Below, piece after piece: positions 26,699-36,084 of a stretch of DNA of 64,000 bases. How positions within the stretch are numbered: the first letter of the stretch is position 1; each line of letters begins with the position of its first letter. The notes beneath the pieces are model-generated. The model worked only from the letters and a program-made list of their open reading frames with translations. It did not search any database and was not told the DNA's origin. The position numbers and the translations under genes were made by a program. The DNA lies in the NCBI GenBank assembly GCA_031363945.1, contig JANLVJ010000024.1, positions 1 through 64,000 of the forward strand. The letters run 5' to 3'. This DNA is from JANLVJ01 sp031363945. Lineage in GTDB: Bacteria; Bacteroidota; Bacteroidia; Sphingobacteriales; Sphingobacteriaceae.

Positions 26699-27901
26699 TT
26701 GAAATCACAAAAACGGCAATTTGCACTTGATGCCTTGCTTTATACATTTTCAGCTTTTGGCGGTCCTCAGGCGCATCTGGCATATATGCTGCGTCAGTTC
26801 GTTCAAAAACGTAAATACCTCACTGAGAATGAATTGGTTGAATTAAACGCGCTGGCTCAGGTGCTTCCTGGTCCCTCGTCTTCTCAAACCCTGGCTGGTC
26901 TGGCATTTAAGATAGGAGGATTGTATTATGCGATCTTTATTTATCTGATCTGGATTTTACCTTCTGCAATTCTGATGTGTTTGACTGCAGTTTTTTATAA
27001 AAGCATCGCTTTTAGCTTGAATGGAACAAATTTATTACTATATGTTGAATCAATGGCAGTAGGTTTTGTCGCCTATGCTGCATTTATGCTGGTGAAGATT
27101 TCAACGAAAAGTGTTCTTTTTTTTACACTTGCAACTCTTTCGTTGCTGGTGACGATTTTAGCTAACTCTCCTTATGTATTTCCTGCAATGATATTTGTAG
27201 GGGGCTTTACTGCCTCTGTTTTTAAGGCGGGAAAAGAAGAAAAGAAGATCAGCACCAGCCTTCTGGCAAATGTTAACAGGCTAAAGGTGTTTTATTTTAT
27301 AGGCATATTCCTTGTTTTTGCCCTAATGGGTGCTGTTATTAACCGTACATCAGCTTTCAGTCTGCCTATTCGTTTGTTCCAGAATTTTTACAGAAACGGG
27401 GTATTTATTTACGGAGGAGGGCAGGTACTGGTGCCTTTTATGTATACAGAATTTGTTTCCCTGAAAGGATATTTGAGCTCAGTTGAATTTTTATCAGGAT
27501 ATGCATTACAGCAGGCTATTCCAGGGCCAACCTTCTCCTTTACTTCATTTGTTGGAGCGATGAGTATGTCAAATGCGGGCTATTCAACCTGGGGGCAAGT
27601 TGCCGGAAGTTTGCTGGCGGTGATTGGAATAAATGCACCAGGCCTGATTTTAATGCTTTTTATCGTTCCATTTTGGGAAGAGCTGAAAAAGATAACCCAT
27701 ATTAAAAATTCTCTTACAGGTATTAATGCTGTTTCTGTCGGATTTATTCTTGCAGCCTTATACCTGCTTGTCAACCAGGTTCATGTAGATCTGGTCAGCC
27801 TGACTTTCATGACAGGTACATTCCTGCTGTTAAGTTTTACCCGCATACCAGCCCCGGTATTAATCGTTATAGGTCTTATATGTGGTTATTTTTTTCACTG
27901 A
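26699..27901 (+). CDS. chrA: Chromate transporter (ChrA family)
   Basis: This 400-residue membrane protein has the duplicated two-domain layout of the CHR family. Each half carries the family signature: FGGPQAHLAYMLRQFV with VLPGPSSSQT in the first, and FIYGGGQVLVPFMYTEFV with QAIPGPTFSF in the second. About ten membrane segments are present. The start is a TTG at 26699; no in-frame ATG lies upstream after the TAA at 26681. It may export chromate or a related oxyanion. The stop codon overlaps the convergent dnaB gene by 7 bases. Confidence 0.88.
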   Translation: MKSQKRQFALDALLYTFSAFGGPQAHLAYMLRQFVQKRKYLTENELVELNALAQVLPGPSSSQTLAGLAFKIGGLYYAIFIYLIWILPSAILMCLTAVFYKSIAFSLNGTNLLLYVESMAVGFVAYAAFMLVKISTKSVLFFTLATLSLLVTILANSPYVFPAMIFVGGFTASVFKAGKEEKKISTSLLANVNRLKVFYFIGIFLVFALMGAVINRTSAFSLPIRLFQNFYRNGVFIYGGGQVLVPFMYTEFVSLKGYLSSVEFLSGYALQQAIPGPTFSFTSFVGAMSMSNAGYSTWGQVAGSLLAVIGINAPGLILMLFIVPFWEELKKITHIKNSLTGINAVSVGFILAALYLLVNQVHVDLVSLTFMTGTFLLLSFTRIPAPVLIVIGLICGYFFH

Positions 27902-29454
27902 TTAAATGGAGAGGTATCTATATCATCGTTCATCTTCGAAGGTTTTATCAGATAACCTGAAGGACGATCATTGAAATCTATAGAGGGCAGTAAAGGACGT
28001 GATGAATCAGTGCTATATCTAATAAATTCGTCATCCCTGTTAACGAATTTTACATATTTATTCAGGAAACTCAATTTAACATCTTCAATAGAACCATTCC
28101 TGTGCTTGGCAATTATTACCTCTGCCAGGTCTTTGGTACTATTACCTTCTTCATCCTGTACCAGACCATAGTACTCTGGTCTGTTTAAAAAGATGACCAT
28201 ATCTGCATCCTGTTCGATTGAACCAGATTCACGTAAGTCAGATAGTATTGGTCTTTTTACACCCCCACGTTCTTCAACCTTACGGCTTAACTGCGAAAGG
28301 GCAATTACTGGGATATTAAGTTCTTTGGCGATTGCTTTGAGCGAGCGCGAAATTGTACCAATCTCCTGCTCCCGGTTGCTACCTTTATTATCAATATTAC
28401 CACGCATCAGCTGTAAGTAATCTACTACCAGTAACTGAATATCGTATTGAGACTTGAGTCTTCTGGCTTTTGCCCTCAGGTCAAATACACTCAGGGCAGG
28501 AGTGTCATCAATATAGATTGGTGCATCAGCAAGTTTTCCAATTTTTGAATGCAGTTGCTGCCATTCATGTCGTTCAAGGTTTCCTTTTCTTAATTTGCTT
28601 GATTCAAGCTCTGCTTCACCAGAAATAAGCCTGTTAACGAGCTGTACAGAAGACATTTCAAGAGAAAAAATAGCTACCGGTCTTTTAAAGTCAACAGCAG
28701 CATTTCTGGCACAGCTCATGATAAAAGCTGTTTTACCCATACCAGGCCGGGCGGCAACAATAATCAGATCGGCTTTTTGCCAGCCAGATGTTACTTCATC
28801 GAGTACTTTAAAACCAGTCGGTACTCCTGTAAGACCCCCTTCAACATCTTTTATCTTTTCAAGCTCTTCTAACGACTGTCTGATCAGATCAGACATGTTT
28901 TCAGAACCTCTTTTAAGGTTATTCTCTGTTACTTCAAACAAGTTTTTTTCAGCCTCATCAAGTAGCTCAAATACATCAGTGGTATCTTCATATGCCTTGT
29001 TTATGATATCTGTTGAGATCTTTATTAATTCACGCTGAATAAATTTCTGAGAAATAATCCGGGCATGAAATTCAATATTTGCTGCAGATGCAACCCTGTT
29101 CGTTAATTCAGTTACATAGAAGGCTCCGCCAACCATCTCCAACTGTCCTGATTTTCTAAGTTCAGCTGTCACTGTAAGTAAATCAACTGGCTCTGATTTC
29201 TGAAAAAGATTACGAATTGCAGAAAAAATTATCTGGTGAGATTCTTTGTAAAAAACGTCTGTCTTTAAAATGTCAATGACAGCTGAGAGCGCATCAACTT
29301 CAAGCATTAAGGCTCCTAAAACGGCTTCTTCAAGATCTATTGCTTGTGGGGGTAATTTGCCTAGTACAGGAAATGACCCTTGTGTTCTGGTTGCATTTCT
29401 TCTCTCGACTTTAAATCTGCCAGTGATCTTATTCAGATCATTTTCTTCATTCAT
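27895..29454 (-). CDS. dnaB: Replicative DNA helicase
   Basis: This 519-residue DnaB has the N-terminal primase-binding domain (PPQAIDLEEAVLGALMLE, about 35-140) and the RecA-like C-terminal helicase domain from about 200. Walker A is AARPGMGKTAF, Walker B is LLVVDYLQLM, and DLRESGSIEQDADMV is a conserved helicase motif. It unwinds DNA at the replication fork as a hexamer. No intein is present. A promoter-like TATATTTG lies at 29586-29593 on the same strand. Confidence 0.96.
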   Translation of the reverse strand: MNEENDLNKITGRFKVERRNATRTQGSFPVLGKLPPQAIDLEEAVLGALMLEVDALSAVIDILKTDVFYKESHQIIFSAIRNLFQKSEPVDLLTVTAELRKSGQLEMVGGAFYVTELTNRVASAANIEFHARIISQKFIQRELIKISTDIINKAYEDTTDVFELLDEAEKNLFEVTENNLKRGSENMSDLIRQSLEELEKIKDVEGGLTGVPTGFKVLDEVTSGWQKADLIIVAARPGMGKTAFIMSCARNAAVDFKRPVAIFSLEMSSVQLVNRLISGEAELESSKLRKGNLERHEWQQLHSKIGKLADAPIYIDDTPALSVFDLRAKARRLKSQYDIQLLVVDYLQLMRGNIDNKGSNREQEIGTISRSLKAIAKELNIPVIALSQLSRKVEERGGVKRPILSDLRESGSIEQDADMVIFLNRPEYYGLVQDEEGNSTKDLAEVIIAKHRNGSIEDVKLSFLNKYVKFVNRDDEFIRYSTDSSRPLLPSIDFNDRPSGYLIKPSKMNDDIDTSPFNQ

Positions 29455-29900
29455 GGGTTTGACTTGTAATTCCGTATTGAAATTTTTTTAAGCTGTCAGG
29501 ACATTTCAGGCTGTTTGAAATTCTTACTCAGAATTTGCATTTACCTTCTGTAATTGGTCTTTTTGTTTCTAAAAGACCACTAGATCAAATATAAAAAAAG
29601 CAAGTTTGGATAGGTGTGGAATTTATAAACATTAAATTAAACTTAGCTTAACCTTGCACGCAAAATTTGATTTATTTAAGTTTTCATTTCAATATCAGAT
29701 GTTGGTAACTTAGTGTTAAAATGCAAAATCTGCAAAAATGAGCTATGAAGGCAGATTTTTATGTGGATTAACTGCATGTTAATAATTATATCTTTGTTAA
29801 TAAACTTGAACCCGATAAGTGAGATCTTAAATCGTCTCTGAAATTTTTAACCGCCTAACTATCAAGTCCTATTTCTTTTTTTTACCTATTAAATAATTTC
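29455..29900. other. 446-bp AT-rich intergenic region between divergent dnaB and rlmB
   Basis: No convincing coding frame or tRNA is seen. It holds a promoter-like TATATTTG at 29586-29593 (minus, toward dnaB). It also holds a hairpin at 29725-29760: AAAATCTGC pairs with GCAGATTTT around a 17-base loop, followed by T on the plus strand. No gene that would use the hairpin as a terminator is apparent. Confidence 0.6.
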
Positions 29901-30668
29901 ATGCGACATTTTGGTACAGAACCCCGTGAGCCCCGGGCATTTATCTTTGGTATCCGACCGGTGATTGAGGCGATTGCAGCAGGAAAAGAAATTGAAGCAC
30001 TCCTGGTTCAAAAGGGCATAGCGGGTGAGCTTATACAGGAGCTTAAAAACATAGCCAGACTGCATGAAATTATCATTCAGTTTGTGCCTGATGAAAAGCT
30101 AAACCGCGTCACGCGAAAGGTTCATCAGGGGGTCATTGCGTATATTTCTCCAATTACTTATTCGAAAATCGAAAACTTAATTCCTCAATTTTTTGAAGAA
30201 GGGAAAGTACCACTTGTGCTGATACTTGACCGCATAACTGATGTGCGTAATTTTGGAGCCATTGCAAGATCTGCACATTGCTTTGGAGTACATGCCATCG
30301 TTTTACCTTCACGTGGTGCAGCCCCTGTGAGTGAAGATGCATTAAAGACTTCTGCCGGGGCGCTGCTTAAAATTCCTGTTTGTCGTGAGCCTAATTTGAA
30401 AGATACGCTCATGTTTCTTAAAAACTCAGGTCTTCAGCTTGTGGCCTGCACTGAAAAGGCCAGTAAGCTGGTTTCAGCGGCAGACTGGACAGTTCCAACC
30501 TGTATTGTTATGGGTTCTGAAGAAGACGGTATTTCTGATGCTTATTCTGAATTATGTGATTCTTCGGTACGCATTCCGATGGCTGGTAGAATTGACTCAT
30601 TAAATGTTTCTGTTTCTACGGGTATCATTTTATATGAAACGTTAAATCAACGTATCCGGGCCAGGTAG
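29901..30668 (+). CDS. rlmB: 23S rRNA (guanosine-2'-O-)-methyltransferase RlmB
   Basis: This 255-residue SpoU/TrmH-class enzyme has an N-terminal RNA-binding domain (FIFGIRPVIEAIAAGKEIEALLV) and a knotted SAM-binding domain with motif 1 DRITDVRNFGAIARSAHCFG, motif 2 IVMGSEEDGIS and motif 3 RIPMAGRIDSLNVSVSTGIILYE. RlmB methylates G2251 in the peptidyl-transferase region of 23S rRNA. Other SpoU members could give the same motifs, but length and layout fit RlmB best. Confidence 0.9.
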   Translation: MRHFGTEPREPRAFIFGIRPVIEAIAAGKEIEALLVQKGIAGELIQELKNIARLHEIIIQFVPDEKLNRVTRKVHQGVIAYISPITYSKIENLIPQFFEEGKVPLVLILDRITDVRNFGAIARSAHCFGVHAIVLPSRGAAPVSEDALKTSAGALLKIPVCREPNLKDTLMFLKNSGLQLVACTEKASKLVSAADWTVPTCIVMGSEEDGISDAYSELCDSSVRIPMAGRIDSLNVSVSTGIILYETLNQRIRAR

Positions 30669-30740
30669 AAAATATTCAGTTTTGTTTCAGGCGGTAAAGT
30701 ATTACTTCTGAAACAGACAATTTATTCTGACATGTATGAT

Positions 30741-30772
30741 AAAAACCCGGGCAGTTCAACTACTGGTCCCGG
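30741..30772 (-). terminator. Terminator of the mannose-1-phosphate guanylyltransferase gene
   Basis: CCGGGCAGT (30747-30755) pairs with ACTG and CCCGG (30762-30772, with a 2-base bulge). On the minus strand a TTTTT run follows, 35 bases after the gene's stop codon. Confidence 0.6.
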
Positions 30773-30806
30773 ATTATTAAATTTCTAATGTTACACCTGC
30801 TTAAAA

Positions 30807-31889
30807 CTAAACGTAGCGCTCTCCGTATGTTTGTTTTACATCAGCAACAATTTGCTTAATCAACTGCTCTTTTTCTTTTTTGCAAATCAGCAGGGTATCA
30901 AGTGATTCGACAACAATATAATCATCCATACCCTGCAGTATTACCAGTTTATTTTCAGGTACATTCACGATACAATTGGTAGAATCAATCACCATGACCT
31001 TTTTACTTCCTATAAAAGTATTTCCTGCTTCATCTTTTTCTTTAACAGTATAGACTGAGCCCCAGGTGCCCAAGTCGCTCCAGCCAAAGTCACCAGGTAT
31101 TACATACACATTATTGGCTTTTTCCATGATTCCGTAATCTATCGAAATATTGGTACACTGAACATAGGCCTGTTTTATAAAATCCTGTTCTTTCGAAGTA
31201 TTGTAAAAAACCTTACCATCTTTAAATATCTCTAGAATATCAGGAAGGTGCTTTTCAAATGCTTTGATAATTGAAGCTGCGCTCCAGATAAAAATTCCAG
31301 CATTCCAGAGAAAATCTCCACTCTTTAAAAAAGTAGACGCCAGCTCAGCATTGGGTTTTTCGGTAAATGTTTTTACTTTATAAAAACCGCTGTCAAGTGT
31401 CAGATCGTTAAACTGTATATAACCATAACCTGTATCAGGCCGGGTCGGTACAATTCCTAAAGTAATGAGGTAGTCTTTTTCTGACGCCTTTTCGACACAT
31501 TCTAAAATGGTTTCTTCGAATTTTTCTTCTTTAAGTATCAGGTGATCTGCAGGTGTGACAATAATGGTGGCAAGTGGATCAAGCTTTAAAATTTTATTAC
31601 TGGCATATGCAATACAGGGAGCAGTATTTCTCATGACCGGTTCACCAAGTATCTGGTAATCGGCTAGCTCTGGTAACTGACTTTTAACAATATCACGGTA
31701 GGCTTCATTGGTTACAACAAAGACATTTTCTACAGGACATACATTTCTGAAACGATCAAACGTTTGTTGTATAAGCGTTTTACCGGTTCCCAGAATGTCA
31801 AGAAATTGCTTGGGATAGGTTGATTTGCTAACTGGCCAAAAACGGCTTCCTATGCCGCCAGCCATAATTACAACATATTTAGATTTCAT
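30807..31889 (-). CDS. manC: Mannose-1-phosphate guanylyltransferase
   Basis: The protein has 360 residues from the ATG at 31889, just before the nucleotidyltransferase start YVVIMAGGIGSRFWPVSKSTYPKQF; the frame runs on to 32051, but the extra 54 residues precede the catalytic motif and look non-coding. Other motifs are VTPADHLIL, FTEKPNAELA and WNAGIFIW. It makes GDP-mannose from mannose-1-phosphate and GTP for polysaccharide or LPS sugars. It lacks the phosphomannose isomerase domain of bifunctional forms. The phosphohexomutase at 45174-46583 could supply the substrate. Confidence 0.9.
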   Translation of the reverse strand: MKSKYVVIMAGGIGSRFWPVSKSTYPKQFLDILGTGKTLIQQTFDRFRNVCPVENVFVVTNEAYRDIVKSQLPELADYQILGEPVMRNTAPCIAYASNKILKLDPLATIIVTPADHLILKEEKFEETILECVEKASEKDYLITLGIVPTRPDTGYGYIQFNDLTLDSGFYKVKTFTEKPNAELASTFLKSGDFLWNAGIFIWSAASIIKAFEKHLPDILEIFKDGKVFYNTSKEQDFIKQAYVQCTNISIDYGIMEKANNVYVIPGDFGWSDLGTWGSVYTVKEKDEAGNTFIGSKKVMVIDSTNCIVNVPENKLVILQGMDDYIVVESLDTLLICKKEKEQLIKQIVADVKQTYGERYV

Positions 31890-32107
31890 AATAATTAATG
31901 ACGCGTTAACTGGAATTTCAAAAAATGAATGGAATAATAAACCAAGTATAAACAGATTATTTCTGTTTAAGCCACCCAATATGAAATTGACAAAAAATTG
32001 AGCAAATGATTGATTAATTTTGCAGACTTTTTTATTATATTTAAGAAGCATTATCCCTGCTTGGCTAGCTGGCCTTTCGCGTATTACAAATATTTTGCTG
32101 GTTGAAG

Positions 32108-34297
32108 ATGGAGATTAAAAAAACATTATTTGATAATTTACAAAGTTTTTTCGGGTTTGATACGTTCAAAGGTGAACAGGAAGCTATAATAACAAATATA
32201 CTTGACAGAAAAGATACATTTGTAATTATGCCTACCGGTGCGGGTAAATCTATGTGTTATCAGTTACCTGCCTTAATGAGTGATGGAGTGGCAATTGTTA
32301 TTTCACCGCTTATTGCCCTGATGAAAAATCAGGTTGATCAGCTTCGTGCTTTCGGAAGTAAAGACAGCATTGCACATTTCATGAATTCTTCACTTAACAA
32401 GGCAGATATCGCCCGCGTTAAACAAGATGTGCTTGATGGTGCAACCAAATTATTATATGTTGCCCCTGAGTCACTCAGCAAACAGGAAAATCTTGATTTT
32501 TTAAAACTGGTACAGATTTCTTTTGTAGCCGTTGATGAAGCACATTGTATTTCAGAATGGGGTCATGATTTCAGGCCCGAATACCGAAAAATAAGGCAGG
32601 TTATACAACAGATAGGTGATGACATTCCAATAATTGCTTTAACAGCTACGGCTACTCCTAAAGTGCAGCAGGATATCCAGAAAAATCTGGGTATGCAAAA
32701 TGCATTCGTTTTTAAATCTTCTTTTAACCGTACCAATCTTTTTTATGAAATTCGGCCAAAGAAGAATGTAATGAAAGAAATTACCAGGTTTATTAAAAAT
32801 AACACTGGTAAATCAGGTATTATTTACTGCCTGAGCCGTAAAAAGGTAGAAGAAGTTTCTGAAACATTGGTTATAAATGGAATTAAATCGTTGCCCTATC
32901 ATGCAGGTCTTGATTCTAAACAGCGTGCAGAAACTCAGGATCGTTTTTTAATGGAAGATATTGATGTAATTGTAGCTACGATTGCATTTGGTATGGGTAT
33001 AGACAAACCAGATGTAAGGTTTGTTATTCACCATGATATTCCAAAAAGTATGGAAGGCTATTATCAGGAAACAGGTAGGGCTGGCCGTGATGGGGGAGAA
33101 GGACATTGCCTGGCTTTTTATTCTGAAAAGGATATTGATAAGCTGGCGAAGTTCATGAAAGATAAGCCAGTTTCAGAACGTGATATTGGTACCCAGATTT
33201 TAAAAGAGGTGATCGATTATTCAGAATCACCCGTTTGCCGCAGAGTACAGATTCTTCATTATTTTGGTGAAAACTTTAATGAGGCTGGTTGTAAGAAGAT
33301 GTGCGATAATTGCCGTCATCCAGCTGAACGTTTTGATGCCGAGCAAGACCTGCTGATGGTACTTAAGCTTGTAAGTAAACTCGGTGAAAAATTTAATGAT
33401 ACGCATATTATCAATGTGTTGATGGGTAATAATAATCAGGCTGTGCATACCCATGAGCATGATGTAATTGAAGAGTTTGGATCAGGAAAAGACAGAGGTG
33501 TCAATGTTTGGAAGTCTGTTATTCGCCAGGCTACACTGTATAATTATTTTATTAAAGACATTGAACTCTACGGGATCTTAAAACTTGCCAAATTTGGTGC
33601 ATCATTTATAGATAATCCGTATTCAGTCAAGTTCATGCTGAATATTGATTATAGTCAGATTGATTTCGATGATGAAGATTCTCAAGGTGGTATAAGTGCA
33701 GCCCTTGATGAGGTTTTATTTATTTTATTAAAAGACCTGCGTAAAAAGATTGCAAAGCAAAAAAGTATTCCACCATTTGTAATTTTTCAAGACCCTTCAC
33801 TTGAAGAAATGGCTACCCAATATCCTGTAACCCTTGATGAACTCAAGCAAATTTCAGGTGTAGGAGCAGGAAAGGCCATGCGTTATGGTCAACCCTTTAT
33901 TGAGCAGATCAATAAGTATGTCGATGAACATGATATTGATCGCCCAATGGATATGCTTGTTAAGTCTCAGGTGAATAAATCAGGACTTAAAGTTTCAATT
34001 ATTCAGAATATAGACCGTAAGATTCCCCTTGAAGATATTGCATCAGCAAAGGGACTAAGTTATGTTCAGATGATTCATGAAGTAGAAACAATTGTTTCAT
34101 CTGGTACCAAGCTGAATTTAAACTATTACCTGGATGATATCATTGATGAGGATCGCCAGGAAGAAGTATACGATTACTTTCGTAACTCTGAAGTAGATTC
34201 AGTTGATGCTGCCTTAAAAAAACTGGGAGAAGAAGATTACACGCGGGAAGAAATTCAATTGATGCGTATCAAATTTCTATCTGAATACGGTAATTAA
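32108..34297 (+). CDS. recQ: ATP-dependent DNA helicase RecQ
   Basis: The protein has 729 residues from the ATG at 32108; a TTG two codons earlier is less likely. Superfamily 2 helicase motifs include MPTGAGKSMCYQLPAL, the DEAH box VDEAHCISEWGHDFRPEYR, LTATAT and QETGRAGRDG. The RecQ zinc site (CRRVQILHYFGE, CKKMCDNC) and winged helix follow. The HRDC domain (TLDELKQISGVGAGKAMRYG, about 577-650) is present, plus an acidic C-terminal extension. It unwinds recombination and repair intermediates. It is convergent with the Kdo-related operon. Confidence 0.96.
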   Translation: MEIKKTLFDNLQSFFGFDTFKGEQEAIITNILDRKDTFVIMPTGAGKSMCYQLPALMSDGVAIVISPLIALMKNQVDQLRAFGSKDSIAHFMNSSLNKADIARVKQDVLDGATKLLYVAPESLSKQENLDFLKLVQISFVAVDEAHCISEWGHDFRPEYRKIRQVIQQIGDDIPIIALTATATPKVQQDIQKNLGMQNAFVFKSSFNRTNLFYEIRPKKNVMKEITRFIKNNTGKSGIIYCLSRKKVEEVSETLVINGIKSLPYHAGLDSKQRAETQDRFLMEDIDVIVATIAFGMGIDKPDVRFVIHHDIPKSMEGYYQETGRAGRDGGEGHCLAFYSEKDIDKLAKFMKDKPVSERDIGTQILKEVIDYSESPVCRRVQILHYFGENFNEAGCKKMCDNCRHPAERFDAEQDLLMVLKLVSKLGEKFNDTHIINVLMGNNNQAVHTHEHDVIEEFGSGKDRGVNVWKSVIRQATLYNYFIKDIELYGILKLAKFGASFIDNPYSVKFMLNIDYSQIDFDDEDSQGGISAALDEVLFILLKDLRKKIAKQKSIPPFVIFQDPSLEEMATQYPVTLDELKQISGVGAGKAMRYGQPFIEQINKYVDEHDIDRPMDMLVKSQVNKSGLKVSIIQNIDRKIPLEDIASAKGLSYVQMIHEVETIVSSGTKLNLNYYLDDIIDEDRQEEVYDYFRNSEVDSVDAALKKLGEEDYTREEIQLMRIKFLSEYGN

Positions 34298-34308
34298 TAT
34301 CACATAAT

Positions 34309-35010
34309 CTATTCAGCTGGTGTAAAGCTGAATAAAACTGGTGCCTGTTTTGAATTTCTAATGGCAAGAAATTCGGTATATACAGGAGAAAATGTTGCTC
34401 TGTTTTCAATAACAACATCATATAGCCCCATCAATCCCATTAGTAATTCTGATATTTCACGAATACCATGGTTACCACCGGTGTTACTACTGATATAAGC
34501 ACATTTTTCAAGAGTTTTTAGGTGTTCCTGAAAGAGAAAGGATGCATTGTTTCTAAGGGCAAAGCTCATTCGGCTAGCCTTTACCAAACCCAGATCAAGA
34601 ACATCATCAAAAAAAAACAGGCTTTCTGAAACCTTCACATTAAAATCTTTAGCCAAACGTGCTTCCATCTGACTCTTATCTTTTACCTGGTAATAGACAG
34701 CATCAAAACGGTCTCTTTCAGCAACAAACATGGCCCCGGGGTTTTCTTCACCCGTGATAATTGCTGTAAAAGGAATACGTCCGTTTTGCAGGTATAAGGC
34801 AAACCGTAACAGATTTATACCCATCGTATCAAGCTCTGAATAGGTACTGTTGCGCTTATTATCTTTACGCCCATCGGTAAAGACTCCATCCCAATCAAAA
34901 AGGAGGACATTTACCTCAAACAGGCCTGCTTTTATTGCAGAAGGTGATTGAAGAAAATTTCCTCCTTTTGACTTGAATAGCTTTTCAATAGTTGAAAGCG
35001 TGTTATCCAA
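34309..35010 (-). CDS. KdsC-like HAD phosphatase
   Basis: This 233-residue HAD hydrolase resembles 3-deoxy-manno-octulosonate-8-phosphate phosphatase. Motif I is FDWDGVFTDG (about residues 38-47), followed by the KdsC-type ELDTMGINLLRFAL and AIITGEENPG. Motif IV is FDDVLDLGLVKAS instead of the usual GDDxxD, and a C-terminal GGNHGIREISELL matches the KdsC tail. It is longer than typical KdsC (about 170-190) because of an N-terminal ~32 residues and an extra C-terminal ~25. It overlaps the transaldolase-CBS gene by 8 bases, directly downstream in the kdsA operon, which supports a role in Kdo synthesis. Confidence 0.75.
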   Translation of the reverse strand: MDNTLSTIEKLFKSKGGNFLQSPSAIKAGLFEVNVLLFDWDGVFTDGRKDNKRNSTYSELDTMGINLLRFALYLQNGRIPFTAIITGEENPGAMFVAERDRFDAVYYQVKDKSQMEARLAKDFNVKVSESLFFFDDVLDLGLVKASRMSFALRNNASFLFQEHLKTLEKCAYISSNTGGNHGIREISELLMGLMGLYDVVIENRATFSPVYTEFLAIRNSKQAPVLFSFTPAE

Positions 35011-36028
35011 TTATTCCTAGTTTAACAAGATCCTGAATGTCTAGCATACCTACTGGTTTTTCATCCTGTAGAACAACCAGGTTATCGATTTTATGTTGTT
35101 TTATAAGTGATGCTGCAAGTTCAAGAACATCATCTGCTCTGATGCTTACCGGCATTGTATAGGTAAAGTCTGACATATGTTTGTCAAGCAGGCTTTTTCC
35201 TGATTCTTTTAATGCCCGGCGTAAAGTTCCGTCAGTAAATATGCCTATAAGATTACCAGCTGCATCAACAACACTCACAGCTCCCAGGCCTGATTCTGTC
35301 ATTTTTAGTGAAGCATCAAGTACGGTATCTGTCAGGCTGACCAATGGGTTTTCTTCTCTGATAACATCTGATACTTTACCTGTTAGTAAAAGTGTATGGT
35401 CATAGAATTGCTTGGTTCCAAGTTCAGTAAAATTGTTCTCAGTAAGCTTCTTCATTACATTCCAGGGAACGGTGACCGTGTGTACACCAATAGTAATTGC
35501 ATTACGCACATGTTCAGCATGACGTACCGACGAAAACATCACCTTGGTATCATAACCATATTCCATGACCATATCAACACATTGCTCAACAAGGGCAAGT
35601 GCATCATGTCCCTGATCCTGCAGACGTCCTACTAATGGGCAAATATAAGTTGCACCAGCATTGGCTGCCATATAGGCTTGTTGTAAGGTGTAAATAAGGT
35701 GCACATTAACCAGCAGACCTTTATCTCTAAGCATTTTACAGGCCCTTATTCCTTCAAGAGAAACCGGAATTTTGAATACTGTTTTCTTTGGATCAAGACC
35801 GATTGAAACCAGGCGCATAGCCTCTTTTAATACTTCTTCAGCAGTTTTTCCCAATGCTTCAACTTGTAAAACAGGTACTATACCCGCAAGTTTTAACATC
35901 ATCGCATCTACATCTTTTACGCCTTCACGGTGCATGAATGTTGGCGTAGTTGTCAGCCCTGCAAGCGTTCCCAGCTTAAAAGCTTCTTCAATTTCTTTCA
36001 GGTTTACTGAATCAAGATATAATTCCAT
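35003..36028 (-). CDS. Transaldolase/fructose-6-phosphate aldolase fused to a KdsD-like CBS pair
   Basis: Residues 1-215 of 341 form a small transaldolase domain (FSA/TalC type): YLDSVNLKEIEEAF, LAGLTTTPT, and FKIPVSLEGIRACKML with the Schiff-base lysine (Lys86). Residues about 218-340 form two CBS domains whose motifs (GLGAVSVVDAAGNLIGIFTDGTLRR; DLVKLGIIG at the end) closely follow the C-terminal half of KdsD, the arabinose-5-phosphate isomerase. Compared with E. coli FSA from memory, Asp6, Gln55, Lys86, Arg135 and Ser167 are kept; Asn28 is Thr, Thr109 is His110, Ala129 is Cys130 and Tyr131 is Leu132. It lies between kdsA and the KdsC-like gene. I infer a role in arabinose-5-phosphate supply or its control, but activity is unproven. 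Confidence 0.85.
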   Translation of the reverse strand: MELYLDSVNLKEIEEAFKLGTLAGLTTTPTFMHREGVKDVDAMMLKLAGIVPVLQVEALGKTAEEVLKEAMRLVSIGLDPKKTVFKIPVSLEGIRACKMLRDKGLLVNVHLIYTLQQAYMAANAGATYICPLVGRLQDQGHDALALVEQCVDMVMEYGYDTKVMFSSVRHAEHVRNAITIGVHTVTVPWNVMKKLTENNFTELGTKQFYDHTLLLTGKVSDVIREENPLVSLTDTVLDASLKMTESGLGAVSVVDAAGNLIGIFTDGTLRRALKESGKSLLDKHMSDFTYTMPVSIRADDVLELAASLIKQHKIDNLVVLQDEKPVGMLDIQDLVKLGIIG

Positions 36029-36084
36029 AGTTTATGATATCAATTTTATTGATGGTCTCATTCGATTAGCAATATCAGTCAAAA

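Noticed and set aside
28595..29038. 147-residue plus-strand open frame antisense to dnaB
   Set aside because: It has Ser-rich shadow composition and no motifs; dnaB on the other strand is intact.
29455..29900. tRNA or other structured RNA gene in the large gap
   Set aside because: No cloverleaf, TTCGA loop or CCA-proximal acceptor stem was found by eye.
35003..36028. Transaldolase-CBS fusion as an assembly error
   Set aside because: The frame is continuous, the linker is clean, and both flanking genes fit the Kdo pathway, so a real fusion is more likely.
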